A stretch of 64,000 bases of DNA from CAVZTA01 sp963778025 (GTDB taxonomy: Bacteria > Chloroflexota > Limnocylindria > Limnocylindrales > CSP1-4): NCBI GenBank assembly GCA_963778025.1, contig CAVZTA010000003.1, forward strand, positions 248,001 through 312,000, given 5' to 3'. Positions 45,740 to 54,377 of this stretch are shown piece after piece. How positions within the stretch are numbered: position 1 is the stretch's first letter; each line of letters begins with the position of its first letter. Both the position numbers and the translations under genes were made by a program. Below the pieces are notes generated by a model, which was not told where the DNA came from, did no database searches, and saw only the letters and a program-made list of their open reading frames with translations.

Positions 45740-46102
45740 CGTTGACCCGATGGCGCCAGGGCTCGTACGGTGCATCCAGCCCGAAGGGGCCGAGCGGTGC
45801 TAACGGCAGCGAGGCGCTTGCGTCTCGAAGCCCACGCGTCGAGTAGGTTCCTTCGGGTGTTTCTGTGTGCTCGACGAGGCTGGCGTCCAGCCGCCGGCCC
45901 GCCCCAGCGGCCGATGCAGATACCGCATGTTGTGACCCTCGGGGACGCCGGAGGAGTCGGATCCATGCATCCCCTACATGCCGACGTCGCGGTCATCCAC
46001 CTCGTGCATCAAGCCGACCGGAACGATGGCGCCGCCGGTCACAGCATGCAGATGGTGCATAACGAGCCCGTGCGTGACGGCGCCCCGACGGACCGGCGCG
46101 AC
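45740..46102. other. Gene-free stretch with several inverted repeats
   Basis: About 360 bp between the GIDE gene and the next minus-strand gene. No supported reading frame. Inverted repeats are frequent: CGTCGAG/CTCGACG around 45837-45877, GGCTG-GCGTC-CAGCC near 45880, GACCGG/CCGGTC around 46017-46037. TTGACC at about 45741 could be a -35 box. It could be a structured RNA, or a decayed gene. It does not match the conserved cores of RNase P RNA, tmRNA, SRP RNA or 6S RNA that I know. Confidence 0.3.
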
Positions 46103-46684
46103 CTACGCGGAGCGCCCCGTCGAGGGGTCCAGTGACGAGTGCAACCCGGAGAAGCTCTCGAGGACGAGCCGCCCGCCGAGGAGCCCGGCGCCCGTCACCA
46201 CGTCCGAATGCGCCACCCGCCAGCCGACGGTCCCGTCGGGCTCGATCGCGAACGTCTCGAGCTCGGCCTGGACCAGGACGTGCGGCAGCCGCGGTGACCC
46301 GAACACGGCCAGGATCGGCGTCGCCGAGCGGTGCGCCCAGCGGAGCTCGCCGCTCCGCGTGTCCAGCCCGTACGCGTGGAACCCGTACTTCACGACGAGC
46401 TGCCCCTCGGTGTCCCACACCAGCCCCGCCGGCTCATCGCTGATCGTCGACGCGAGGCGCACGGTCCACGGCCCGGCCGGCAATTCCACCCGCAACTCGG
46501 CCCGGCACAGCGCATCCGGGTCGTCGGACACCACCGAGCCCAGGTCGACGAGCGGGCCGCCCGCCTCGGTGAGGGCGAACACCTTCGCCCCGTCGCCGCT
46601 GCCGGCCCAGCGCCAGCTCGCGCGCAGGCCGCCGGGATAGCCGACGACGGCGTGTCGGGGTTCGGTGGACATCCCGGTGCTCAT
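46103..46684 (-). CDS. Hypothetical beta-rich protein
   Basis: A 193-residue protein from ATG 46684 (MSTGMSTEPRHAVVGYPGGL); ATG 46672 is an alternative. It consists of repeating short beta units such as RASWRWAGSGDGAKVFALTE, GLVWDTEGQLVVKYGFHAYG, LDTRSGELRWAHRSATPILA and IEPDGTVGWRVAHSDVVTGA. The GELRWAHR and GTVGWRVA units resemble blades of PQQ-type propellers. Too short for a full propeller, with no signal peptide. No family assigned. Confidence 0.6.
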   Translation of the reverse strand: MSTGMSTEPRHAVVGYPGGLRASWRWAGSGDGAKVFALTEAGGPLVDLGSVVSDDPDALCRAELRVELPAGPWTVRLASTISDEPAGLVWDTEGQLVVKYGFHAYGLDTRSGELRWAHRSATPILAVFGSPRLPHVLVQAELETFAIEPDGTVGWRVAHSDVVTGAGLLGGRLVLESFSGLHSSLDPSTGRSA

Positions 46685-46719
46685 GCGTGACGGCGACGCC
46701 GCGGTCGACCCGCGAGGCG

Positions 46720-47298
46720 TCAGACCCGGGCGTCCTCGGCCCGCGCGCCGGCCTCGCCCACCGTCGCACCCTCGCCCGCGAGCACGTCGGCCTCGCGCCG
46801 CGCCTCGGCGATGGGCGCGACGTGGGCGTTGGCGAGCATCCGCAGCACGCTCGGCGGCACGGGGAAGACCGCGGTCGGCGTGCCGGCGGCAGCCCACACC
46901 GTCTGGAACCGCCCGAGGTCGGGATCCATGACCACGCGCACCTGGCGGCCATGCGCGAACGGCGGGATGCCGCCGATCACGAACCCGGTCAGCTCGCGCG
47001 CTTCGGCTGCCGATGCCCGGCGTACCTCGGGCTCGCCGAGGACCGCCGCCAGGCGCGCCACGTCGACGCGATTGGGGCCCGACACGAGACACACGACCGG
47101 CGCCAGCGATCCGTCCGTGCCGCGCGCGATGAACACCAGCGACTTCACGATCTGGCCGAGCTCCGCTCCGACGGCGCGCGCCGCGTCCTCTGCGGTGTGC
47201 GTCGTCTCGTCGAAGACGTGGATGTCGAGGGTCACGCCCTTCTTGGCGGCCGCGTCGACGACCCGGCGGATGGGCTCGGGATACTCGGTCTCGGCCAC
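46720..47298 (-). CDS. YbaK/ProX-type aminoacyl-tRNA deacylase
   Basis: A 192-residue protein from GTG 47298. The YbaK fold shows VTLDIHVFDETTHTAEDAAR, GAELGQIVKSLVFIARGTDG with the catalytic Lys, VVCLVSGPNRVDVARLAAVL, FVIGGIPPFAHGRQVRVVMD and TAVFPVPPSVLRMLANAHVA. These freestanding editing proteins remove wrongly attached amino acids from tRNA (for example Cys or Ala from tRNA-Pro). Divergent from the HAD gene, 76 bp between starts. Confidence 0.88.
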   Translation of the reverse strand: MAETEYPEPIRRVVDAAAKKGVTLDIHVFDETTHTAEDAARAVGAELGQIVKSLVFIARGTDGSLAPVVCLVSGPNRVDVARLAAVLGEPEVRRASAAEARELTGFVIGGIPPFAHGRQVRVVMDPDLGRFQTVWAAAGTPTAVFPVPPSVLRMLANAHVAPIAEARREADVLAGEGATVGEAGARAEDARV

Positions 47299-47374
47299 GG
47301 CCGGGAGTCTAGCGCAGGGCCATCCAGGCGACATCACAGCGTCCCCGCGCATGCCCGGGCTAGCATCGCGGGCG

Positions 47375-48097
47375 ATGGAGGCGGTCCTGTTCGACTGGGA
47401 TGGCACGCTCCTCGACTCGCTGCCCGGCGTGTACCAGGCGAACGTCGAGGTGATGCGGGCGTTCGGGCTGCCGTTCGACGAGCATCACTATCGCCGACGC
47501 TTCACGGCGGACTGGCGCGTGATGTACCGCCGGCTCGGTGTCCCGGACGAGCGCATGGACGAGGCCAGCGCGATCTGGACCGCGGCGTTCGATGGCGGAC
47601 GGCGCGCCGAGCTGTTCCCGGGCGTCGTCGACGCGCTCGAGCGCCTTCGCGATTCGGGGCGCCGCCTGGGGATCGTGACCTCCGGCCATCGCGAGATCGT
47701 CGGACCGCAGCTCACGCGGCTCGAGGTCCGCCGCCTGTTCGAGGTCGTGGTCTACGGCGACGACCTCGCGGTCCACAAGCCCGACCCCGGGCCGCTGCGT
47801 GCGGCGCTGACGACGCTCGGCCTCGACGCTCGACCCGGCGAGACGGCGTATGTCGGCGACACGCGCGATGACATGGCGATGGCGGTCGCCGTCGGTGCGG
47901 TGGGCGTGGGCGTCACGTCGCTCATCGGCGATGCGGACGAGCTGCGGCGGGCGGGCGCGTCCATCGTCACGCCGACCGTCTCCGCTTGGGTGACGGCGGA
48001 GCTCGACGGCCGCGCGCTCCCGCGTGAGGGGCGGGCGCCCGCGCCCAGGCAGGTGGGATCAGGCGTGGTGGACCGGCCGCACGAGCCGACCGCGTGA
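47375..48097 (+). CDS. HAD-family phosphatase, phosphoglycolate phosphatase-like
   Basis: A 240-residue enzyme from ATG 47375 (MEAVLFDWDGTLLDSLPGVY). Nucleophile Asp is in DWDGTLLDS, motif II in LGIVTSGHREIVGPQL, motif III Lys in DDLAVHKPDPGPLRAAL, and motif IV in TAYVGDTRDDMAMAVAVGA. A helical cap sits between motifs I and II. The last 30 residues are a basic, likely disordered tail. The substrate could be phosphoglycolate or a sugar phosphate. Overlaps the thiamine pyrophosphokinase gene by four bases. Confidence 0.88.
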   Translation: MEAVLFDWDGTLLDSLPGVYQANVEVMRAFGLPFDEHHYRRRFTADWRVMYRRLGVPDERMDEASAIWTAAFDGGRRAELFPGVVDALERLRDSGRRLGIVTSGHREIVGPQLTRLEVRRLFEVVVYGDDLAVHKPDPGPLRAALTTLGLDARPGETAYVGDTRDDMAMAVAVGAVGVGVTSLIGDADELRRAGASIVTPTVSAWVTAELDGRALPREGRAPAPRQVGSGVVDRPHEPTA

Positions 48098-48774
48098 CCG
48101 CACGGCTTCACGCCCTCGTCGTGGCGGACGGCGAGGTCGCCGCGCGCGCTGCCCTTGACGAGGCGTGGCCGGGCTGGGACGACGGCGTGTCGCTGGTCGT
48201 CGCCGCTGACGGCGGGGCGCTCCGTGCGGCGGCGATCGGCCTCACGCCCGCGGTCGTCGTCGGCGACTTCGACTCGCTCGACCCAGCGGAGCTCGCGCGA
48301 CTCGAGGCAGCCGGCATCCCGATCGAGCGGACGTCGACCGACAAGGACGAATCGGACGCCGAGCTCGCGGTGCTCGCCGCGATCGCCCGGGGCGCCGACC
48401 GGATCACCGTGCTCGGCGCATTCGGCGGCCCGCGCCTGGACCATGCGCTCGCGAACGTGTGGCTGCTGAGCCATCCGGCGCTTCGCGCGGTCGACGCCTG
48501 CCTGCTCGATGCGCGGGTGCGCATCCGCCTGCTCGATGCGACGGCGGGCCCGGCGCGGGCGACGCTCGCGGGGCGTATGGGCGACGTCGTCACCCTGCTG
48601 CCGTTCGCCGGCGCCGCCGAGGGCATCACCACCGAGGCACTGCGCTACCCCCTGGCCGACGAGACGCTCGAACCGGGCCCCGCCCGCGGCCTGTCCAACG
48701 TGCGGCTCGCCTCGGCGGCGAGCGTGGATCTGCGACGCGGCCGTCTGCTCATCGTGGAAGTGCCGGGCGGGTAA
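48094..48774 (+). CDS. Thiamine pyrophosphokinase
   Basis: A 226-residue enzyme from GTG 48094, coupled to the HAD gene. Diagnostic motifs are LVVAADGGALRAAAIGLTPA, VVVGDFDSLDPAEL, RTSTDKDESDAELAVLAAIA and VLGAFGGPRLDHALANVWLL; the acidic residues bind magnesium-ATP. The C-terminal thiamine-binding beta domain has DVVTLLPFAGAAEGITTEAL and LSNVRLASAASVDLRRGRLL. It makes thiamine pyrophosphate from thiamine and ATP. Peroxiredoxin starts 54 bp downstream. Confidence 0.92.
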   Translation: MTARLHALVVADGEVAARAALDEAWPGWDDGVSLVVAADGGALRAAAIGLTPAVVVGDFDSLDPAELARLEAAGIPIERTSTDKDESDAELAVLAAIARGADRITVLGAFGGPRLDHALANVWLLSHPALRAVDACLLDARVRIRLLDATAGPARATLAGRMGDVVTLLPFAGAAEGITTEALRYPLADETLEPGPARGLSNVRLASAASVDLRRGRLLIVEVPGG

Positions 48775-48828
48775 GGCAGGAAGGTGAGCCGGGCGGGTGA
48801 CGCGGTCGACCCGGCGTATCCTCGGTCG

Positions 48829-49314
48829 ATGACGATGCCCCAGCCCGGCGACCGGGCTCCCGAGGTCGCGCTCCCTGACGAGACCGGCACGATCCATCGC
48901 CTCAGCGATCGATCGGGCAAGTGGACCGTCGTCTACTTCTACCCCGAGGACGACACGCCGGGCTGTACCACCGAGGCGTGCCAGTTCCGCGATCTCAACG
49001 AGCGGATCGAGTCCGAGGAGGCCGAGGTCTGGGGCATCAGCCCCGACGATGCCGGCTCGCACCAGCGGTTCCGCGCCAAGTTCGGCCTGCCGTTCACGCT
49101 CCTCTCCGACGACGGCCACAAGGTCGCCGACGCGTGGGGCGCATGGGGCCGCAAGGTCAACTACGGCAAGGAGTACATGGGCCTGATCCGCTCGTCGTTC
49201 CTCGTCGGCCCCGACGGCACGGTCGTCCGCAGCTGGCCGAAGGTGAAGGCCGATGGCCACGCCGAGCAGGTGCTCGAGGCGCTTCGCGAGGCCCGTCAGG
49301 CCGCTCCGGCGTGA
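48829..49314 (+). CDS. bcp: Thioredoxin-dependent peroxiredoxin, BCP type
   Basis: A 161-residue protein from ATG 48829; an upstream GTG 48784 is less likely. The active site VVYFYPEDDTPGCTTEACQF holds the peroxidatic Cys and, five residues later, the resolving Cys, which is the atypical 2-Cys BCP/PrxQ pattern. Other family features are LPDETGTIHRLSDRSGKWTV and FGLPFTLLSDDGHKVADAWG and RSSFLVGPDGTVVRSWPKVK. It reduces peroxides using thioredoxin. A terminator follows at 49332. Confidence 0.95.
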   Translation: MTMPQPGDRAPEVALPDETGTIHRLSDRSGKWTVVYFYPEDDTPGCTTEACQFRDLNERIESEEAEVWGISPDDAGSHQRFRAKFGLPFTLLSDDGHKVADAWGAWGRKVNYGKEYMGLIRSSFLVGPDGTVVRSWPKVKADGHAEQVLEALREARQAAPA

Positions 49315-49331
49315 CCGCCGGAGGAATCTCA

Positions 49332-49367
49332 GAGGCTTCGCTCGTGGGGGGAGACGAGCGAAGCCTC
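49332..49367 (+). terminator. Intrinsic terminator hairpin
   Basis: Perfect 14-bp stem GAGGCTTCGCTCGT (49332-49345), loop GGGGGGAG, ACGAGCGAAGCCTC (49354-49367), directly after the peroxiredoxin gene. Confidence 0.85.
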
Positions 49368-49394
49368 GACCTCGACTGTAACACACGAGAACAC

Positions 49395-49415
49395 CTGTGC
49401 AAGTACAGATGTCGC
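49395..49415 (+). promoter_or_regulatory. Dyad upstream of the LmbE deacetylase gene
   Basis: The AT-richer stretch after the terminator contains CTGT-GCAAGT-ACAG with partial outward symmetry, about 60 bases before the deacetylase ATG. It is a plausible operator or part of the promoter. No regulator gene is adjacent. Confidence 0.3.
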
Positions 49416-49465
49416 CGCCTCCCCGCGTCCCGACCCGCCGTGGCCGACCCATCCGGCGCCTCGCG

Positions 49466-50308
49466 ATGACCGGTCAGGAGCGGGTGCCGCATCCGTGGCG
49501 ACCAGCCCGATTCATGCTCATCGTGGCCCATCCCGACGATGCCGATTTCGGGCCCGCGGCGACCGCCGCCCGGTGGATCGACGAGGGGTCCGTGGGCTGG
49601 CTGGTGTGTTGCACGAGCGGCGACCAGGGCGGGGAGGACCCGGACATCGATCCGCTCGCCCTGGCGGCCTTGCGCGAAGAGGAGCAGCAGGCGGCCGCCG
49701 CGATCGTGGGCTACGAGGGCGTCACGTTCCTCCATCAGCCCGACGGCGCCCTGGCCAACGATCTCGCGCTCCGCGAGCTGCTGGTCCGCGAGATCCGGAC
49801 GTTCCGCCCCGACGCGGTGCTCGCGACCGATCCCGACGTCATCGTCTACCGCGACGGCGGCATCAACCACACCGACCATCGGGCCGCGGGCATCGCGGCG
49901 ATCGATGCGGTGTACCCGGCGGCGCGGAACCCGATGGCGTTCCCGTGGCTGGCCCGCTCGGGACTGGCCGCGCACAACGTCCGGCGCGTGTACCTCTTCT
50001 GGCCCAACCAGCCGGACGTCTGGGTCGACGTGAGCTCCACGCTCGACCGGAAGATCGCCGCGCTTCGCGCCCACGGGTCGCAGATCAAGCACCCGGAGCG
50101 GCTGGAGGAGCGGATCCGCGCCTGGGCGAAGGAGGAGGGCGAGTCGGTCGGGGTGGAGGCGGCGGAGGCGCTTCGCGCCGTGGTCATCGACGAGGACGAG
50201 GACGACGCCGAGGGCCCGACCCACACCGACGAGGCCCCGTCGGAGGCGCCGGGCCCGACGCACGAGCACGCCGCCACCGCCGCGCGATCGCCGGACACGA
50301 CCACCTGA
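49466..50308 (+). CDS. LmbE/PIG-L family zinc deacetylase
   Basis: A 280-residue protein from ATG 49466 (MTGQERVPHPWRPARFMLIV). The zinc and catalytic motif is LIVAHPDDADFGPAATAARW, and the distal zinc ligand is GGINHTDHRAAG. Middle motifs CCTSGDQGGEDPDIDPLAL and REIRTFRPDAVLATDPDVIV fit the family of GlcNAc-inositol and bacillithiol/mycothiol deacetylases (MshB, BshB). The acidic C-terminal 40 residues (VIDEDEDDAEGPTHTDEAP) are a disordered extension. It probably removes an acetyl group from a GlcNAc glycoside, possibly in low-molecular-weight thiol synthesis. Confidence 0.9.
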   Translation: MTGQERVPHPWRPARFMLIVAHPDDADFGPAATAARWIDEGSVGWLVCCTSGDQGGEDPDIDPLALAALREEEQQAAAAIVGYEGVTFLHQPDGALANDLALRELLVREIRTFRPDAVLATDPDVIVYRDGGINHTDHRAAGIAAIDAVYPAARNPMAFPWLARSGLAAHNVRRVYLFWPNQPDVWVDVSSTLDRKIAALRAHGSQIKHPERLEERIRAWAKEEGESVGVEAAEALRAVVIDEDEDDAEGPTHTDEAPSEAPGPTHEHAATAARSPDTTT

Positions 50309-50345
50309 CGCCGGCGCCAGCCGGCCGATCGGCCGGGCGAGCCCG

Positions 50346-52288
50346 TCAGTCCGTGGCGAGGAGCGCCGGCCTCACACGACCCCAGTCGTTCCAGACCTCG
50401 GCGAGGTCGTCCGCGCGACGCCCGAGCGCGTCGATCATCTCGCCCAGCGTCAGCTCGCCGGCCGCGCCGGCAAGCCACTCGTCGGCCGCCACGAAGCCGG
50501 TCCGGAAGAGGTCGTCCATCTCCGCGTCCTTCGGCCAGTGGCGGATGCGCATCGGGTCGAGTCCCGCATAGCCGACCGCCAGCGACAGATCTCGCTGGGT
50601 CGGCACGCGCTCCTCGGCCCAGCCGCCCAGGCCGTCGAAGCGGAAGCCGAGCGATGACAGCGACGCGACGATGTCGCGGCACTGGCTGCGCGTGAACGGG
50701 CCCCAGAAACGGTGGTCCTCCGGGAAGTCCAGGAACGATGCCTCGATGGCCCGCGCGACGATCGCCTCGACGAGGTTCGACAGTCGATGCTGCCAGTTCC
50801 GCCGCTCGACCGGATCCGCTCCCCCGAGGGTCGCCGCGGTCCGCTCGAGTGCCGCCCGGTCGCCGCGGACGAGGCGGAGGATGACCGGGGCGGCGTCGGC
50901 GCCGATGGCCAGGGCCGTATCGGACGTGCCGGCACCGAGCGGCGATGCGAGGTCGGCCGGTCCCGCTGGTGCCCACGAGCTGGCCGGCGGCGACGCCGCC
51001 AGCTGCGCCGCCTCCTCGCACCGTGCGACCGCGTCGCGCGCTTCGAGGCATGCCTCCTCGGCGCTCTCCGCGCCGATGCGGGCGGCGTCGGCTTCCAGCT
51101 CCAGGCGATCGAGCCGCGTCAAGAGCTCGCGCGTGACCTGCCGCTCCCGGTCGATCACGTGCTGGGCATCCCGCGCGGCGTTGTTGATGCGGTTGATCTC
51201 GTGGAGCCAGTCGCGTGCGGCCGCCTCGGTATCGACGTTCGCGCCACGCGACGAGCGGAACGCCCGTTGCGCCGCCTCCTTCGCGTCGCGCACCGACCGC
51301 GGGTCGGCGGCCGCCTCGGCGGTCTCGAGCTTGCGCCGATGCTCGTCGTACTCGCGCCTCGTGGCCATGAGCCGATCCATGGCTTCCTGGCCCGCGACGC
51401 GCGTGCGTTCCGCGATCGAGCAGCGCTCGTCGGCGAGCTGGCGGGCCTCGGCGCACGGGCCCGAGGTCGTCGGGGCCACGGCGGGCGTCGTCCCGGCGCC
51501 TGCGCCGGCGTCGTCGACGGCGCTCGGTCGCGGATCGTCGGCCGCGCCGGTCGCGCCGGTCGCGCCGGCCGCCATCACCGCGAGGTCCTCGGTGCCGGCC
51601 GGCGAGTCGTCGACGTCGGGTGGGGGTTCGGATGCGGCTGCGGCCGGCTCGCCGGCCGGATCGTTCGGCTCGGCGGCGGGGCCGGACAGACCAGCCGGCG
51701 CGGCGCTCGCCGCGTCGGAGCGAGCGCTCCGTCCTCGCGATGCCCGCCGCGGCGGCCGCCGCCGAGGCGGTGACCATGGCGGCACCCGACGTCGGTCCCG
51801 GCCGAGTCCCGGCGGCCGCCTGCTCCTGATCCGCGATCTTGCGCGCGACGACGAGCTGCTCCGCGAGACCCGGGCCGGTGTTCGTCGGCATCGATCGGGA
51901 TGCCCACCGCCGACTCGGACAGGGTGAACGGCCCCTTCCCGCGCGTGGCGGCGAGCGTCGCGGGCATCCCCGCGAGCGGGTTCGTGGATGCCGGCACGGC
52001 CGCGGGTGCGAGGGCCGGACCGGGCGCCTGCGGCTCCGGGTACGACCCAGGTCCGGGCCGAACGGGCGTTCGCTCTGCGGTGGGCGTCCCGATCGCGGCT
52101 GCGCTGTGATCCTCGGGCTCGATCGACGACAGCGTCTGCGAGCGGCGCACGGCCACGGAACCGGGGGCGATCGTGAGGCGGACCTGGCGCGAGCTGGGTC
52201 GGGAGCGGACGACCATGGCGAGCGCGATACCCGCCGCGACCCCGAGGACCAGGCCGAACGCCAGGAAGGCGAACTCCGTCGCGCTCAC
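50346..52288 (-). CDS. Large single-pass membrane protein with helical cytoplasmic region (two frame changes)
   Basis: Three frames join from GTG 52288 (with GAGGAGGG just upstream). The first part is SATEFAFLAFGLVLGVAAGI (one membrane helix) and a Pro/Ala-rich segment ending GKGPFTLSESAVGIPIDA. After a frame change near 51885 it reads GLAEQLVVARKIADQEQAAA. A second change near 51720 leads to PAGLSGPAAEPNDPAGEPAA, a coiled coil (RLDRLELEADAARIGAESAE) and a C-terminal domain LVRGDRAALERTAATLGGAD, EERVPTQRDLSLAVGYAGLD. It totals about 645 residues, of no named family. Divergent from the electron-transfer operon; it may be co-regulated with it. Confidence 0.55.
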
Positions 52289-52420
52289 ATCCCTCCTCGG
52301 CCCCGCGCGGGCCGGTCTCCGATGATCCCGCCGGCCCAGCGTAGCTGCCACGGCGGCTCGCCGCAACCTGCTCGTCGCGGCCCGGCGAACGGCGCGCGAC
52401 CTCCGTTGCACGAACGGCGC

Positions 52421-52449
52421 CTGCACTGTGGGCCCTGCCTTGGTAGATT
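52421..52449 (+). promoter_or_regulatory. Putative promoter of the cytochrome operon
   Basis: TAGATT at 52444-52449 is a fair -10 box. CTGCAC (52421-52426), 17 bases upstream, is a weak -35. It is the best candidate start for the plus-strand operon beginning at 52542. Confidence 0.35.
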
Positions 52450-52451
52450 CC

Positions 52452-52495
52452 GAGGCGTTCGGCGGGTCGTCACCCGCCCGTCTTCCGTTCGCCTC
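52452..52495 (+). promoter_or_regulatory. Nested stem-loops in the leader of the cytochrome operon
   Basis: An outer stem GAGGCG/CGCCTC (52452-52457 with 52490-52495) encloses an inner perfect stem GGCGGGT-CGTC-ACCCGCC (52461-52478). It lies between the putative -10 and the first start codon, with GAGAGAGG and GTG 52542 after it. It may act as a leader regulatory structure or simply stabilise the mRNA. Confidence 0.4.
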
Positions 52496-52541
52496 GTGAT
52501 CGATCCCCACCCAGATCCCAGAGAGAGGCACGTCCGCCCTC

Positions 52542-54377
52542 GTGGTGACCGAAGCGCCCCAGGAGTTCCTCGTCCAACCGGTCGATGCCTCCTGGCTCCA
52601 GTGCAACATCGAGTGTCAGGAAGCCTGTCCCGTCGGCACGAACTGCCGGGGCTACCTGAACCTCGCCGCTGAGGGGCGATTCGAAGAGGGCTACATCCTG
52701 TCCCGCGAGCCGAACCCGGTCGCGGCGATGTGCTCCTACGTGTGCTCGGCGCCGTGCGAGCGCGCCTGTCGCCGCGGCGACATCGATCGCCCGCTGGCGA
52801 TCCGTGCGATGAAGCGCTTCCTCGTCGAGTGGCACGAGGCGTCGGGCATCCCGGACGTCATGCCCTCGATCACCCCGCGCGAGGAGCGAGTGGCCGTCGT
52901 GGGCGCCGGTCCGGCCGGGATCGCGGTCGCGCGCGAGCTCGCCGTCAAGGGCTACCGGGTGACCGTCTTCGACAGCCTGCCGTTCGGCGGGGGCACGATG
53001 CTCATCGGCGTGCCGGCGTTCCGCCTGCCGCGCGAAGCGATCGAGATGGACGTCCGCCTCGTCGAGCGGCTGGGCGCGAAGTTCGTCTACGACACGACCA
53101 TCGGCATCGACATCCCGTTCGCCGACCTGCAGCGCGACTACGACGCCATCGCCATCACCGCCGGCGCGATGAACCCGGTCTACCTCGACGTCCCGGGTGC
53201 GGACCTCGACGGCGTCCAGTACGGCGTCGACTACATGAAGAAGGCGAACCTGGGCCAGCCGCTCACGGTCGGCAAGGACGTCGTCGTCATCGGCGGTGGC
53301 TACACCGCCATGGACTGCTCGCGGACCAGCCTCCGCTACGGCGCGGAGCGGGTGACCATCGCGTATCGCCGCACGCGGTCCGAGCTCGTCGTCGACGAGG
53401 AGGAGCTGGGCGAGACCGAGCGCGAAGGCGTCCGCATGGAGTTCCTCGTGAGCCCCATCGAGGTCCTGGGCGAGGACGGCAAGGTCACCGGCGTCAAGTT
53501 CATCCGCAACAAGCTGGGCGAGCCCGACGCGTCCGGCCGTCGCAGCCCGATCCCCATCGAGGGCTCCGAGTTCATCGTCCCGGCCGACACGGTCATCCCC
53601 GCCGTGTCCCAGGCGGCCGACCTCAGCTTCCTGCCGGTCGAGTCGGACTTCGAGGTCAACCGCGGCCGGATCAAGGTCGACCCCGCGACGTATGCCACGA
53701 ACGTCCGCGGCGTGTTCGCGTGCGGTGACTTCGTGACCGGGCCGACGACGCTCATCGAAGCCGCGGGGCACGGCAAGAAGGCCGCCTACGCGGTCGACCG
53801 GTACCTCGCCGGCCGGACCGACGTGACCGTCACGCCCAACGTGAAGATCACCAGCTCGTGGCGCCACGAGATGCCCGAGCTCTACGACATCCTTCCGCGC
53901 CAGCACATCCCGATGGTCCCGCTCCCCGCGCGGATGCCGTCGACCGATCCCACCGTGAACTTCACGACGCCGGTCGAGATGGGCTACGACGTCACGGGTG
54001 CGGTCGCCGAGTCGACCCGCTGCCTGATGTGCAACTACAACATCTGGTTCGACCCCTTCCGGTGCGTGCTGTGCGGCGCCTGCGCCGACGTGTGCCCGGA
54101 AGGCGTCATCCACATGATCGACGTGAACCAGATGAAGACCGAGGGTCTCCTGCCCGAGATCGAGGAGGCCTACGGCTGGGAGAACGGGGCGGCGATGATC
54201 CTCGACGAGGAGCGCTGCATCCGCTGCGCGCTATGCGTGAAGCGCTGTCCCTTCGACGCGATCACGATGGAGCGGTTCGAGCTCCAGGAGATCTCGACCG
54301 ACGGCCGGCTGTACAAGGAGTCGTATCGCGACGCGCAACTCGCCGGGACGGCCGGCGTGGCAGGAGGAGCCCGGTGA
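52542..54377 (+). CDS. GltD-like FAD/NAD(P) oxidoreductase with ferredoxin domain, cytochrome-complex associated
   Basis: A 611-residue flavoprotein from GTG 52542. Its N-terminal Fer4_20-type domain holds Cys in LQCNIECQEACPVGTNCRGY and AMCSYVCSAPCERACRRGDI, which bind two [4Fe-4S] clusters. The FAD loop is AVVGAGPAGIAVARELAVKG and the NAD(P) loop VVIGGGYTAMDCSRTSLRYG. The second FAD contact is VRGVFACGDFVTGPTTLIEA. The C-terminus has RCLMCNYNIWFD and two classical clusters, CVLCGACADVCP and CIRCALCVKRCP. It resembles the glutamate synthase small subunit/NfnB, but no large subunit follows. Instead the stop overlaps the start of cytochrome b. I infer that it feeds electrons from NAD(P)H or ferredoxin into, or takes them from, the quinone-cytochrome complex. 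Confidence 0.88.
   Translation: MVTEAPQEFLVQPVDASWLQCNIECQEACPVGTNCRGYLNLAAEGRFEEGYILSREPNPVAAMCSYVCSAPCERACRRGDIDRPLAIRAMKRFLVEWHEASGIPDVMPSITPREERVAVVGAGPAGIAVARELAVKGYRVTVFDSLPFGGGTMLIGVPAFRLPREAIEMDVRLVERLGAKFVYDTTIGIDIPFADLQRDYDAIAITAGAMNPVYLDVPGADLDGVQYGVDYMKKANLGQPLTVGKDVVVIGGGYTAMDCSRTSLRYGAERVTIAYRRTRSELVVDEEELGETEREGVRMEFLVSPIEVLGEDGKVTGVKFIRNKLGEPDASGRRSPIPIEGSEFIVPADTVIPAVSQAADLSFLPVESDFEVNRGRIKVDPATYATNVRGVFACGDFVTGPTTLIEAAGHGKKAAYAVDRYLAGRTDVTVTPNVKITSSWRHEMPELYDILPRQHIPMVPLPARMPSTDPTVNFTTPVEMGYDVTGAVAESTRCLMCNYNIWFDPFRCVLCGACADVCPEGVIHMIDVNQMKTEGLLPEIEEAYGWENGAAMILDEERCIRCALCVKRCPFDAITMERFELQEISTDGRLYKESYRDAQLAGTAGVAGGAR

Noticed and set aside
45740..46102. RNase P RNA, tmRNA, SRP RNA or 6S RNA
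   Set aside because: The conserved core sequences of these RNAs are not visible.
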